Counted from the stretch's first letter, positions 38,003-47,200 are shown. The stretch is DNA of 64,000 bases from Odoribacter sp. AF15-53 (GCF_003479425.1 NZ_QUHC01000001.1:496001-560000); one strand, 5' to 3'. Numbers and translations are program-made. Notes: generated from the sequence alone by a model not told the origin.

Positions 38003-39283
38003 ATGATTATGCAAAAGGTATTAAAATTAGTAGCGGTATTCACGTTAATAATGTGTTTTACGGCTTGTTCGGACGATGACGATAATGCCCGGACAGTTTC
38101 TTTCAAAAGGGCGGTTTATATTTTGTCGTCGAATCAGGCGATAGAGGTGGAAATCGGGTTGTCGGAGCCTGCGGGGCAGGAACTGGTCGTTCCTTTTGAG
38201 GTTTTCGGCACGGCGGTCGAGGGGGAGGATTATTCATTATCCGCTCGAGAGTTCGTGGTGGCTCCGGGTGAGAATTCGGCCAAGATCGTGATCACCCCGG
38301 TTGATAATATCTATTCCGACAGGCAAATCCGTTTGGAATTGGGAAACGTGGTCGGGTACGAGTACGGGAATTACCGGGTGGCGTTGATTCCCGTGGAGAC
38401 AAAGGAGGTAATCACGACTTCTTTCGTGACGGATACATACGAGTTGAAAAATTTCGTGACGGTTTCAATGAATATGTATATCGGGGGAAGTAGTTATAAG
38501 AACCCGTCTTATCCTGTTTTGGTCCCGTTTGAGATTGATCCTTCTTCGACAGCCGAGTTGGGGATACATTTCGAAATCGTGGGTGGTAATCAGCAATTGG
38601 TGATGCCGATAGGTGGCACGTCTGCTCAGGTAAAGCTTAAATGTTTGAAGAAAGAAGCCGGAAAGGACAAGATTGTGCTTCGTATGTCTGATGAGGATTT
38701 GCATTATCTGGCGGGAGAAAGAAATCGCACGATAATCACAATTGACGGACCTACACGATTTGAGGATTTGGCGGGAATTTGGCGCATGGACGGGTTTACA
38801 AGCCTCGCCCACGTGAAGAGTTCTGTGTTGAGCGGGGATGAATCCGATCTGGAATATTTACCGGAGAATAACCCTGTGACGGATAAGTTGATATTTAAAA
38901 CCGGGGCCACGAATCGAATGGATGTTAGCCAGATAACGGGTGATTTGGCTCGTTACCTGCGGGATTGTGATTTATCTTCGGTGAAAGAAGAAGAGGAGTA
39001 TTTGTACGAGATGGGGGATAATCCTCCTTTCCAGTCCGTGTTGACAATGGAAATGAGTGAAGCGAACGTGAATTATTCGGTTACGAGTACGAAGATTCGC
39101 AAGGCACAAATCGGGTTCAGGTTGTTGGATGGTGGAAATACGTTGGAATTACGGGTGTTCGATTATGAACCTACGGATTTCTTGCAGAAAACGTATCAGT
39201 ATCGATCAACTTCTTCTGCTTTTAGTAAAGAGCCGATGAAACGGGATTTTACTTTGGTGTTTAAGTTCGTTCGGGAGAATTAA
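38003..39283 (+). CDS. Lipoprotein with Calx-beta-like N-terminal domain
   Basis: 426 residues; the likely start is the first or second Met (38003 or 38009). Lipobox Cys near residue 22 (FTACSDDDD, followed by acids that favour surface export in Bacteroidetes). Residues about 30-125 resemble the Calx-beta/DUF4843 fold (GTAVEGEDYSL, FVVAPGENSAKIVI). The remainder contains a domain with FEDLAGIWRMDGFTSLAHVK. This position, last in SusCD operons, is often taken by surface glycan- or peptide-binding lipoproteins. Confidence 0.75.
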   Translation: MIMQKVLKLVAVFTLIMCFTACSDDDDNARTVSFKRAVYILSSNQAIEVEIGLSEPAGQELVVPFEVFGTAVEGEDYSLSAREFVVAPGENSAKIVITPVDNIYSDRQIRLELGNVVGYEYGNYRVALIPVETKEVITTSFVTDTYELKNFVTVSMNMYIGGSSYKNPSYPVLVPFEIDPSSTAELGIHFEIVGGNQQLVMPIGGTSAQVKLKCLKKEAGKDKIVLRMSDEDLHYLAGERNRTIITIDGPTRFEDLAGIWRMDGFTSLAHVKSSVLSGDESDLEYLPENNPVTDKLIFKTGATNRMDVSQITGDLARYLRDCDLSSVKEEEEYLYEMGDNPPFQSVLTMEMSEANVNYSVTSTKIRKAQIGFRLLDGGNTLELRVFDYEPTDFLQKTYQYRSTSSAFSKEPMKRDFTLVFKFVREN

Positions 39284-39309
39284 AAGAACGTTTATTCATT
39301 ATAAATTAA

Positions 39310-39346
39310 CAGGTTATAAGTCCGTGAGAGTCGGGCTTGTAACCTG
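39310..39346. repeat. Inverted repeat with AACCTG/CAGGTT words
   Basis: A 14-bp arm at 39310-39323 pairs with 39333-39346 (two G-T pairs, 9-nt loop). The words CAGGTTAtAAG and CTTGTAACCTG are those of the GTTACAA repeat family at 53851 and 58840. With no T run it is a poor terminator, but its place after the SusCD operon would suit one. Confidence 0.55.
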
Positions 39347-39405
39347 CTATGCCAGAGGTATGCCTGGGTATTTATAGTTGTATGGGAATTACAAATAGTC
39401 TATTT

Positions 39406-40332
39406 ATGGGAGAATCAATAGTAAAAGTAGAGAATTTGTCTCATCGTTACAGTGTGCAATGGGCGATTCGAGATATTAATTTCGAGATCACGAAAAATGG
39501 AATATACGGATTGTTGGGCTCTAACGGGGCTGGGAAATCAACGATTATGAATATCATGTGTGGGGTGTTGAAGCAGACGGAGGGGAAAGTGTATATTCGG
39601 GGCGTGGATCTGGCGGAGAACCCCGTGGATGCTAAACGGCATATCGGTTTCTTGCCGCAGAAGCCGCCTTTGAATATGGATTTGACGGTGGAGGAGTACC
39701 TGAGGTTCACGGCTAATCTTCGGTGGATTCCGTCTTCCGGGGTTTCTGCGGCGGTGAAGGCCGTGATGAATCGTTGTGATATCACGCATTTCCGTAAACG
39801 GTTAATTCGTAATCTTTCCGGTGGGTATCAACAGCGTATCGGGATTGCGCAGGCGATTATTCATAATCCGGAGTTCGTGGTACTGGATGAACCGACAAAC
39901 GGGTTGGACCCGAACCAGATCGTGGAGATCCGACATTTGATTCAGGAGATTGCGGGGGAACGTACGGTGATTCTTTCCACTCATATCCTGTCGGAAGTTC
40001 AGGCCACGTGCGATTACATACGGATGATAGAACAGGGAAAGCTGGTGTTTGCGGGGACGGTGACGGATTTTGATAATTACATCGTGCCCAACACGTTGTT
40101 TGTTTCTTTGGCAGCAGAGCCTCCGGTGGGGGAGTTGGCCGCCATTCCCGGCGTATCCAAAGTGGAGGAATTGGGCGGAACGAATTATCGGGTACATTTT
40201 ACAGATGTGCGGGAGGCCACGAACCGGGTAGTACAAGCGAGTGTAGCCCGAGACTGGGAATTGACAGAGATTCGTCTGGAGAAGAGTTCACTGGATTCTA
40301 TTTTTGCCGAGTTGTCAAAGAACAAGAAGTGA
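39406..40332 (+). CDS. ABC transporter ATP-binding protein (GldA-like)
   Basis: 308 residues from ATG 39406, which starts directly at the conserved region SIVKVENLSHRYSVQWAIRD; upstream in-frame ATGs (39349, 39382) add residues with no family similarity. Walker A GSNGAGKST, Q-loop LPQKPPL, signature LSGGYQQRIGIAQ, Walker B FVVLDEPTNGLDPNQ and STHILSE are all present. It powers the ABC-2 type permease encoded immediately after it. The pairing is as in GldA/GldFG of Bacteroidetes. Confidence 0.92.
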   Translation: MGESIVKVENLSHRYSVQWAIRDINFEITKNGIYGLLGSNGAGKSTIMNIMCGVLKQTEGKVYIRGVDLAENPVDAKRHIGFLPQKPPLNMDLTVEEYLRFTANLRWIPSSGVSAAVKAVMNRCDITHFRKRLIRNLSGGYQQRIGIAQAIIHNPEFVVLDEPTNGLDPNQIVEIRHLIQEIAGERTVILSTHILSEVQATCDYIRMIEQGKLVFAGTVTDFDNYIVPNTLFVSLAAEPPVGELAAIPGVSKVEELGGTNYRVHFTDVREATNRVVQASVARDWELTEIRLEKSSLDSIFAELSKNKK

Positions 40333-40355
40333 TTCACGCTAAAAGATTATTGAAG

Positions 40356-42662
40356 ATGAAGACATTGAGTATGATATATAAGATTTCAAAGACGGAGTTA
40401 CAGACTTTGTTTTATTCCCCGATTGCCTGGTTGATTATTGTGATTTTCACGTTTCAAACCAGTATGAGTTTTAGCGGGGTCATGGGCGATTTGGTAAAAA
40501 GTCAGGAAATAGGATATGGTTTACAAAGTGTTACCAAGAATATTTTTGGTGGTTGGATGGGACTTTTTTCCACTGTATTACAATATCTTTACTTGTATAT
40601 TCCTTTGTTGACCATGGGAGTGATGAGCCGTGAATTTAGTAGCGGGGAGGTTAAATTGTTATATTCTTCTCCGGTGACCAATACCCATATCGTGTTGGGA
40701 AAGTTCTTGGCGATGATGGTGTACGGTTTTGTGTTGGTGGGGATACTTTGGGTATATGTTATTTTCGGTGCATGCACGGTGAAGGCGTTTGATCTTTCAT
40801 TGGCGTTTTCGGGATTATTGGGGATTTACCTGTTGATTTGCGCATATGCTTCCATCGGGTTGTTCATGTCGTGCTTAACCTCTTATCAGATGGTGGCGGC
40901 GATGGGTACATTGGCGGTGTTATCGGTGTTGAATTTTATCGGTTCGGTGGGGCAGGATATTGCTTTTGTGCGGGATGTGACATACTGGCTTTCTATTTCG
41001 GGACGGGCGGAAGAGTTTATTAACGGGTTGATATGCAGCGAGGACATCATCTATTTTATCGTGGTGATCATGTTATTTCTGGCGTGGAGTATCATTAAAT
41101 TGCAGGCCGATCGGCAAAAAAAAGCGTTGAGTGCTGTTGTGGGGAAATACGTGGGAATGTTTTTAGTGGTAGTGGTTGTCGGGTATTTTTCTTCACGTCC
41201 GGCATGCAAGTTTTTTTATGATGCGACTTATACCAAGGTGAACACGTTGACGCCCAATAGTCAGGATATCGTAAAACAGTTGGAAGGCGGGTTGACGATC
41301 ACGACTTACACGAATTTGCTGGATGAGAATTATTGGATTGCTTTACCGGGTTCGATTAATGCAGATTTAGAACGTTTCGAGAAGTACGTGCGTTTCAAAC
41401 CGGAGATTAAAATGAAGTACGTTTATTACTATGACAAGGTGAAGAACGAGGATTTGGATAAGCGCTATCCGGACATGAGCGATGAAGAACGGGCAAGAGA
41501 GTTGGCCAAGGGATTAGAGCTGGATTTCGGGATGTTTCTTTCGCCGGAACAGATCCGGGAACGGATAGATCTCTCTTCCGAGGGGAATCGTTTCGTGCGT
41601 TTGATCGAACGGGAGAGTGGGGAGAAGACGTTTTTGAGGGTGTTTGATGATAATAAGCGGCTACCATCGGAGGCGGAGATTTCGATCGCTTTGAAAGGAT
41701 TGGTAGCCACGACAATGCCGAAAGTGGGTTTTCTAGTCGGGCATGGAGAGAGGGATAGCAAGCAGGACGGGGACCGGAATTATAATCGTTTTGCTCAAGA
41801 TAAGCCGTTCCGGTATTCATTAATTAATCAAGGATTTGCTTTTGAGGATGTGTCTTTGGATAAGGAGATTCCCGCTGATATATCTATACTGGTGATAGCT
41901 GAGTTGCGAAGTCCGGTTACGAATGAACAAATAAAGTACCTGGATGATTACGTAGCTCGTGGTGGAAATTTGTTAATTGCCGGGGAACCTGGCCGTCAGG
42001 AGTATATGAATCCATTAGTGGAGTATTTTGGCGTATCTTTCATGCCGGGATGTCTGGTGGAACAGAACGAGAATTTCTTACCGGATTTTATAAAAGCCCG
42101 TCCTACACCAGAAATTTGTGAGCTGGCATACGTGTTCGAGGGTTTGTTGAAAAACAATCGCTGCGTAACGATGCCGGGATGTACCGGGTTGACTTACACG
42201 GAAGATAAGGGGTATAAGGTGATCCCGATGTTGGTAAGCGACACGATGGGGAGTTGGAATGAATTGGAAACCACTAATTTTGTTGATGATACCGTTCGCC
42301 TGAATCCGGCTGTCGGGGAGGTGGAGAAGTCATATCCCACGGCGTTGGCTCTTTTGCGGAAAGTGGGAGATAAGGAGCAAAAGATTGTTATTCTTGGGGA
42401 TGCAGATTGCATTAGTAACGGAGAGGTGAGTATTTACCGAAAGACGGTGAAAGCGTCTAACTTCACTGTGATTGCGGGGGTGTTTTACTGGTTGTCGGAT
42501 GGGGTGGCTCCTATTGATATTCGTCGCCCGATTCCACCCGATGATACGGTTTATTTGAGCCAGGAAGCCATGAATGGAGCAAAAATTGCGTTTATGTGGG
42601 GATATCCCGGGGTGTTGCTGTTGTTGGCGGTATTTATCTGGCTGAGAAGACGGGGGAGGTAG
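40356..42662 (+). CDS. Fused ABC-2 permease/GldG-like protein
   Basis: 768 residues from ATG 40356; the frame opens at a GTG (40329) overlapping the ATPase gene. The N-terminal 245 residues are a six-helix ABC-2 permease (GldF-like; LLTMGVMSREFSSGEVKLLY). Another helix near 270-290 leads to a large periplasmic GldG/ABC_transp_aux-like domain (about 300-735, with VGFLVGHGERD). A final helix and a basic tail follow (WLRRRGR). In gliding Bacteroidetes GldF and GldG are separate proteins; here they are one chain. Its role in a non-gliding gut bacterium is unknown. Confidence 0.88.
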   Translation: MKTLSMIYKISKTELQTLFYSPIAWLIIVIFTFQTSMSFSGVMGDLVKSQEIGYGLQSVTKNIFGGWMGLFSTVLQYLYLYIPLLTMGVMSREFSSGEVKLLYSSPVTNTHIVLGKFLAMMVYGFVLVGILWVYVIFGACTVKAFDLSLAFSGLLGIYLLICAYASIGLFMSCLTSYQMVAAMGTLAVLSVLNFIGSVGQDIAFVRDVTYWLSISGRAEEFINGLICSEDIIYFIVVIMLFLAWSIIKLQADRQKKALSAVVGKYVGMFLVVVVVGYFSSRPACKFFYDATYTKVNTLTPNSQDIVKQLEGGLTITTYTNLLDENYWIALPGSINADLERFEKYVRFKPEIKMKYVYYYDKVKNEDLDKRYPDMSDEERARELAKGLELDFGMFLSPEQIRERIDLSSEGNRFVRLIERESGEKTFLRVFDDNKRLPSEAEISIALKGLVATTMPKVGFLVGHGERDSKQDGDRNYNRFAQDKPFRYSLINQGFAFEDVSLDKEIPADISILVIAELRSPVTNEQIKYLDDYVARGGNLLIAGEPGRQEYMNPLVEYFGVSFMPGCLVEQNENFLPDFIKARPTPEICELAYVFEGLLKNNRCVTMPGCTGLTYTEDKGYKVIPMLVSDTMGSWNELETTNFVDDTVRLNPAVGEVEKSYPTALALLRKVGDKEQKIVILGDADCISNGEVSIYRKTVKASNFTVIAGVFYWLSDGVAPIDIRRPIPPDDTVYLSQEAMNGAKIAFMWGYPGVLLLLAVFIWLRRRGR

Positions 42663-42666
42663 AGAT

Positions 42667-42706
42667 AAAAGCGTGTGGCCAATTGTTTTGCCACACGCTT
42701 TTGTTT
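42667..42706. terminator. Terminator, probably bidirectional
   Basis: A 13-bp perfect stem: AAAAGCGTGTGGC (42667-42679) with GCCACACGCTTTT (42690-42702), then GTTTT. It separates the ABC permease from the convergent M56 gene. Confidence 0.88.
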
Positions 42707-42727
42707 TATTCTTTTTGAATTTTCAGT

Positions 42728-44329
42728 CTATTTTTTCTTTTCAATTTTTAATGTATCGCTAGTCATTACGATCGTATCGCAAGCTATCGTGTACATGACT
42801 AAAGAATCTGCGCTAACAACACTGAAATAGGCTTCACCTTTTAGTTCTACTTTTTTACTGTTGGACGCATCTTTCTGCGTGACCATGTAGGTGGCTGTTT
42901 TTGTGGTTGTTTTAGGATTTAATAAAACGGTTGTTCCATCTACAAGATTGTAATATAGGTTTGTTATGGTAGGGTCATTCTCTGAAGCTATCGAGATCGA
43001 AATGACTCCATTTTTTGCCTTGTCCCCGTACAAGGTTCTTGCGGTTTTATCTTTAAGGACTGTAATTGTTTTAATACGGCTTTGATCGATTTTCTGTATA
43101 GAGTCCATGGAAACTTCTTTACCGTTAACAATGAGTAAGCCGAGAGAGGACAGGGTTATCTGCGAAGTATGTGTGGAATCATTTGGCACTAAAAAAGCTT
43201 GGGTTATTTCAATAAGACTTTCTTTTGGGGTTGCGGAATCATCCTCTTCTCTAATTTTGATTTTTGTTGTTCCTGATTTTTTTTGAGTAGAATCTTTTTG
43301 TAGTATAAAATAGTTTTTTGATTGATGTTGCTGAACGGTTGATTTTTTTGTAGAATCAACTTCTAATACAGAATTATTTACCTTATTCGTTTCGAGAATT
43401 GAAGTAATATCGTTAACTTTGATTGCTGAAATCTCGTTCAATTCGTTCGTGATTTCGGGACGGGCAAAAGCGGTTAACGTGATCGCTGCGATAGGAAGTA
43501 CGTACAGGTACTTCACGCGAGCCCAAGGACTGGATTTTTCTTTTAACATCATAGTGATTCGTTTTTTAAGTTTACTGTGATTAAAGCTGTTGGCCATAGA
43601 GTAGAGCCTTGTGCCGACAGCTTTTTTTATGATTAATAATTGATATTGTTTTGCGTTAATGCCTTGACGAATGACTGTTTCATCGGCCTCGTACTCGTGG
43701 ATGTTTTGTAATTCCTGTTTTAGGAGCCAAGAGGCCGGGTTGAACCATTGAAAGCAGATGCAAATTTCGCTGATGAATAAATCTATCGAGTGCCGGTTGT
43801 GAATATGGGCCAGTTCGTGAGTTAATATTTCTTTGCTGTTCTCTCGCAGGTCTTTCTCGGAAATGACAACGTATTTCATCCAGCTGAAAGGAGCTATATT
43901 TTTATCGTGAGTGACAAGCGTGATACTTTTTTCCAGTTTTTCTTTCTTCCCGCCGTGTAATAAATGGAGCATGTGGAATAACGAGTAAATGTTACGCCCG
44001 AAGAAAAAAAGGATACCTGAAAAATAGGTAAACAGGAGAACGGGAATCCATAACGGGATCGAGGATATCGTTGGTTGTTGAATCAATTGTGGCGTGTTGT
44101 CCGCCAGTGCGAGCAATTGTTCTATGTCTAATAGAGTCTGTTGTACTTCTATATTTTCGTGAACGGTAATTTCGCAAAACGGGATAACGAGGGATAGGAA
44201 CAATATGCCCAGTAGTGCGATCCGGTTGAAACGATGGAAAGTATCCTTGCTAAGTAATAGCCTGTAAAACAGGTAAAATGCGGCAAGGCAAACGGAGGCT
44301 TTTAATATGTAGACAAAAAAAGTTCCCAT
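42728..44329 (-). CDS. BlaR1-type M56 metallopeptidase with odd C-terminus
   Basis: 533 residues. Three or four membrane helices lie in the first 300 residues, with the M56 zinc site HELAH at 171-175 and the third ligand in EYEADE (about 213). The family senses a signal and cleaves or releases its partner BlaI repressor, encoded 8 bp upstream. It has no penicillin-binding sensor domain. Instead the periplasmic C-terminus carries a TonB plug-like stretch (TLYGDKAKNGVISISI, about 425-440) and a FecR-like stretch (LVDGTTVLLNP and VELKGEAYFSV, about 455-505). This suggests an envelope-signal sensor rather than a beta-lactam sensor. Confidence 0.88.
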   Translation of the reverse strand: MGTFFVYILKASVCLAAFYLFYRLLLSKDTFHRFNRIALLGILFLSLVIPFCEITVHENIEVQQTLLDIEQLLALADNTPQLIQQPTISSIPLWIPVLLFTYFSGILFFFGRNIYSLFHMLHLLHGGKKEKLEKSITLVTHDKNIAPFSWMKYVVISEKDLRENSKEILTHELAHIHNRHSIDLFISEICICFQWFNPASWLLKQELQNIHEYEADETVIRQGINAKQYQLLIIKKAVGTRLYSMANSFNHSKLKKRITMMLKEKSSPWARVKYLYVLPIAAITLTAFARPEITNELNEISAIKVNDITSILETNKVNNSVLEVDSTKKSTVQQHQSKNYFILQKDSTQKKSGTTKIKIREEDDSATPKESLIEITQAFLVPNDSTHTSQITLSSLGLLIVNGKEVSMDSIQKIDQSRIKTITVLKDKTARTLYGDKAKNGVISISIASENDPTITNLYYNLVDGTTVLLNPKTTTKTATYMVTQKDASNSKKVELKGEAYFSVVSADSLVMYTIACDTIVMTSDTLKIEKKK

Positions 44330-44337
44330 AAGTCGTT

Positions 44338-44703
44338 TTATTTGTGATGTGCTTTTTCTACTTCCGAAATGAGTTGTTTCAATTCTTCCAGCGAGATATC
44401 TTCTTCCCGAACGAGCGAGGATACGGCACTGAGGTATGAGTTATTGAAGTATTTACTGATCACGTTTTTTAAGGTCCCTTTGTGAAATTCTTCTTCACTG
44501 ATCATCGCATAATATTGATATGTGTTTCCGTAAACTTCGTGGGAAAGATAGCCTTTCTCTTCAAGTCCGCGGACGATAGTGGAAAGGGTGTTGAAATGGG
44601 GTTTCGGTTCCTCGTAAAATGCGAGTAGCTGTTTCACGAATAAAGGGCCTTGCTCCCAGAAAAAGCCCATGATTTCTTCTTCTTTACTTGTTAGTCCTTT
44701 CAT
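44338..44703 (-). CDS. BlaI/MecI-family transcriptional repressor
   Basis: 121 residues. The winged-helix domain covers about 1-75 (SKEEEIMGFFWEQGPLFVKQ, FNTLSTIVRGLEEKGYLSHE). A C-terminal dimerisation and cleavage region follows (EEDISLEELKQLISEVEK). It pairs with the M56 peptidase downstream and should repress its own operon through the twin dyads at 44728-44765. Confidence 0.93.
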   Translation of the reverse strand: MKGLTSKEEEIMGFFWEQGPLFVKQLLAFYEEPKPHFNTLSTIVRGLEEKGYLSHEVYGNTYQYYAMISEEEFHKGTLKNVISKYFNNSYLSAVSSLVREEDISLEELKQLISEVEKAHHK

Positions 44704-44727
44704 GGTTTTGTCTCTTTTGTTGCAAAG

Positions 44728-44765
44728 AACTATATTTTCTAGTTATAAAACTAATTTTTGTAGTT
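44728..44765. promoter_or_regulatory. Twin BlaI operators
   Basis: Two perfect dyads AACTA-N7-TAGTT at 44728-44744 and 44749-44765, 21 bp centre to centre (two helical turns, so on the same DNA face). They lie 25-62 bp upstream of the blaI-like start, where its promoter must be. The layout equals that of BlaI/MecI operators, which bind dimers to such dyads. Confidence 0.8.
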
Positions 44766-45069
44766 AATAAACTTTAAAGAGTAGTTCATGTTAAGTATAC
44801 TAATACAAATTAAAATCAGGGATGTTTTTTTGATGTATTGTAAATGGCTGGTAACTATGCGTTCCGCTATGATTAAATACGGTTCAAATATTGTTGAAAT
44901 ACGGTTGTCGGTAGTATTTGAAGGGGAGAAAGAACGGGGTGCTTATATTTAAAGAAGGAGTGTATTTAGTTTTAACTATATGCTAGGAAGTCTTGTGAAA
45001 ATGTTTATATTTGTGTAGTTGTGTGCGAGCGAGAGGGGAAATATATGTTACTAATTAAAATTTAATGCG
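44766..45069. other. Gap between the BlaI-like gene and the OB-fold membrane protein gene
   Basis: About 300 bp without a supported gene. It contains a TATATTTG -7 element at 45006-45013 on the plus strand, probably the promoter of the gene at 45070, and two direct copies of AAATACGGTT about 35 bp apart (near 44873 and 44908) of unknown meaning. Confidence 0.5.
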
Positions 45070-45645
45070 ATGGAAGAATGGTGGAGTTCTCTAGGTTTAT
45101 TTATGCAATCGGTGTGGTGTATCACACTATTTGCTAGTTTGGTGTTTATTATACAAACGATTATGACTTTCGTCGGAATGGATACGGATGGAGGGATGGA
45201 CATTGACACGGGGACTGATATGCCGGGAGATGGTGATAGCGGGCCTTTTCAGTTATTTACTTTCCGTAATTTTATCAATTTCTTGTTGGGATTCGGGTGG
45301 TCGATTATCTCTTTTCAAGGGGCGATCGGGAACCAGTTCGTGTTAATTCTCGTGTCGGCTGCGATCGGTGTGTTGTTAGTCATGGCGGTGATGGCTATTT
45401 TCAGGTTTATGAGCCGGATGGAACAAAGTGGCACTATAAATATGGCGAACGCTTTAGGGTGTAAGGGAAACGTATATTTGAAGATTCCGGCCGGGAAAGG
45501 GGGAGAGGGGAAGGTGCAGATCTCGATACAGGGAGCGATCCGGGAATTTGATGCGCTCACGTTGGGAGAAGAACTGGAAACGGGTGCCCCGATAAAAGTG
45601 GTGGAAGTGATCAATGACAGCACGTTGCTGGTCGAACGTTTTTAA
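45070..45645 (+). CDS. NfeD/YqiJ-like membrane protein with OB-fold
   Basis: 191 residues. Membrane helices at about 13-38, 62-85 and 90-112 with an acidic Asp/Gly/Met loop between the first two (DTDGGMDIDTGTDMPGDGDS). The C-terminal beta domain (about 125-191, GCKGNVYLKIPAGKGGEGKV) looks like the OB fold of NfeD/YqiJ proteins. These are encoded next to flotillins and work with them in membrane organisation; the flotillin gene follows 30 bp later. Confidence 0.82.
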   Translation: MEEWWSSLGLFMQSVWCITLFASLVFIIQTIMTFVGMDTDGGMDIDTGTDMPGDGDSGPFQLFTFRNFINFLLGFGWSIISFQGAIGNQFVLILVSAAIGVLLVMAVMAIFRFMSRMEQSGTINMANALGCKGNVYLKIPAGKGGEGKVQISIQGAIREFDALTLGEELETGAPIKVVEVINDSTLLVERF

Positions 45646-45675
45646 GAGGACTATTTATCATTAATACTAAAATAC

Positions 45676-47130
45676 ATGGAAATGGAAGGAAGTTTGTATT
45701 TGATTGTCGCCGTGGTGGCGGTGTTGTTTGTTACGTTTGCGGCGATATTATCCCGTTATAAACGTTGTCCGTCCGACAAAATTCTTGTCGTGTACGGTAA
45801 AACCGGAAAGAATGCGACCGGAGGAGTGAGTTCTGCGCGTTGTATTCATGGTGGAGCCGCCTTTATCTGGCCCGTGTTTCAGAGTTATGCATTCCTGGAT
45901 TTGACGCCGATCTCGATAGAATGTAATTTAACGAATGCATTGAGTAAACAGAATATTCGGGTGGATGTTCCCTGTCGTTTCACGGTGGGAATCTCGACCG
46001 AGTCGGATAGTATGACGAATGCCGCGGAGCGTTTACTGGGACAACGCTTGGAGAATATTCAGGATTTGGCAAAAGATATTCTTTTCGGGCAGTTGCGTCT
46101 GGTGATCGCCACGATGGATATCGAGGAGATCAACTCGGACCGGGATAAGTTCTTGGCTAACGTGAGCGCTAACGTGGAAGCGGAATTACGCAAGATTGGT
46201 TTGAAATTGATTAACGTGAACGTGACGGATATCCGCGATGAGTCGGGGTATATCGAGGCGCTCGGAAAAGAAGCTGCAGCCAAGGCTATTAATGATGCTA
46301 AGAAGAGCGTGGCCGAACAGAATCGGTTCGGGGAGATCGGTAAGGCCGAGGCCGATCGAGATAAGGATATCCGTATTGCGGAAACCGTGCGGGATACCCG
46401 TATCCGTACTGCGGAGGCTAATGCCACGGCGGTAGAGGGTGAGAATAACGCCAAGATTTTGATCGCCGATTCGGATGCAATTCGTCGGGAAAGAGAGGCC
46501 GAGGCTGCCCGTAAGGCTATTGCTGCGGAGAAAGTGCAGTCGGCTAAGGCTTTGGAAGAGGCATACTTGGCAGAGCGGGAAGCTGAGAAAGCTCGTGCCG
46601 AGAGAGAAAAAGCCACGCAAGCTGCTAATATCGTGGTTCCGGCACAGATTGACAAAGAGAAAGCGATTATTGATGCCGAGGCGGAAGCCGAGCGTTTGCG
46701 TCGTTTGGCGAAAGGTGAAGCGGATGCTATTTTTGCCAAAATGGATGCTGAGGCCAGAGGTATGTACGAGGTGCTGACGAAACAAGCGGAAGGGTATGCT
46801 CGGATCGTGCAAGCTGCTGCTGGTGATCCGGATAAGGCCGTGATGATGTTGATTACGGATAAATTGCCGGAATTGGTGAGGACACAAGTGGAAGCTGTCA
46901 AGAATATAAAGATTGATAAAGTTACGGTTTGGGACGGTAATAACGCCGGGAACGGTAATACTTCAACTGCCAATTTCATTTCCGGGATGATGAAGTCCGT
47001 GCCCCCGTTGAATGATTTGTTTAACATGGCCGGGTTGAATTTGCCTACTTTCTTGAAAGGAGCTTCGACGGAAGAAAAAGCGGTAGATGCCGGGCAACAG
47101 GAAGAGGTTACTGTTGAACCGGAGAAATAA
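45676..47130 (+). CDS. Flotillin-like SPFH protein
   Basis: 484 residues. One N-terminal membrane helix (about 6-25) precedes an SPFH domain (about 28-200: VVYGKTGKNATGGVSSARCI, GLKLINVNVTDIRDESGYIE). A long Ala/Glu/Arg-rich coiled-coil (about 205-370) follows with the EA-repeat pattern of flotillins (AEREAEKARAEREK). Flotillins scaffold membrane microdomains. It forms a pair with the OB-fold membrane protein upstream, like YqiJ-YqiK. The mature start could be Met1 or Met3. Confidence 0.92.
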   Translation: MEMEGSLYLIVAVVAVLFVTFAAILSRYKRCPSDKILVVYGKTGKNATGGVSSARCIHGGAAFIWPVFQSYAFLDLTPISIECNLTNALSKQNIRVDVPCRFTVGISTESDSMTNAAERLLGQRLENIQDLAKDILFGQLRLVIATMDIEEINSDRDKFLANVSANVEAELRKIGLKLINVNVTDIRDESGYIEALGKEAAAKAINDAKKSVAEQNRFGEIGKAEADRDKDIRIAETVRDTRIRTAEANATAVEGENNAKILIADSDAIRREREAEAARKAIAAEKVQSAKALEEAYLAEREAEKARAEREKATQAANIVVPAQIDKEKAIIDAEAEAERLRRLAKGEADAIFAKMDAEARGMYEVLTKQAEGYARIVQAAAGDPDKAVMMLITDKLPELVRTQVEAVKNIKIDKVTVWDGNNAGNGNTSTANFISGMMKSVPPLNDLFNMAGLNLPTFLKGASTEEKAVDAGQQEEVTVEPEK

Positions 47131-47163
47131 ACTTTTGATTTCGTTTTTTCGTTTACTAATAAT

Positions 47164-47200
47164 TATCTTTGTGGTATACTTGTGAAGAGTATACCACAAA
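47164..47200 (+). promoter_or_regulatory. Promoter -7 box fused to a perfect 13-bp dyad upstream of tsaE
   Basis: TATCTTTG (47164-47171) overlaps the left arm of TTTGTGGTATACT (47168-47180), which pairs perfectly with AGTATACCACAAA (47188-47200) around a 7-nt spacer. Transcription would start inside the dyad. This could be an operator for an unknown repressor or a 5' stem-loop on the mRNA. Confidence 0.65.

Noticed and set aside
46059..47027. 322-residue open frame antisense to the flotillin gene
   Set aside because: A shadow of the Ala/Glu-rich coiled-coil codon pattern; Ser/Ala-rich nonsense composition and no start signals.
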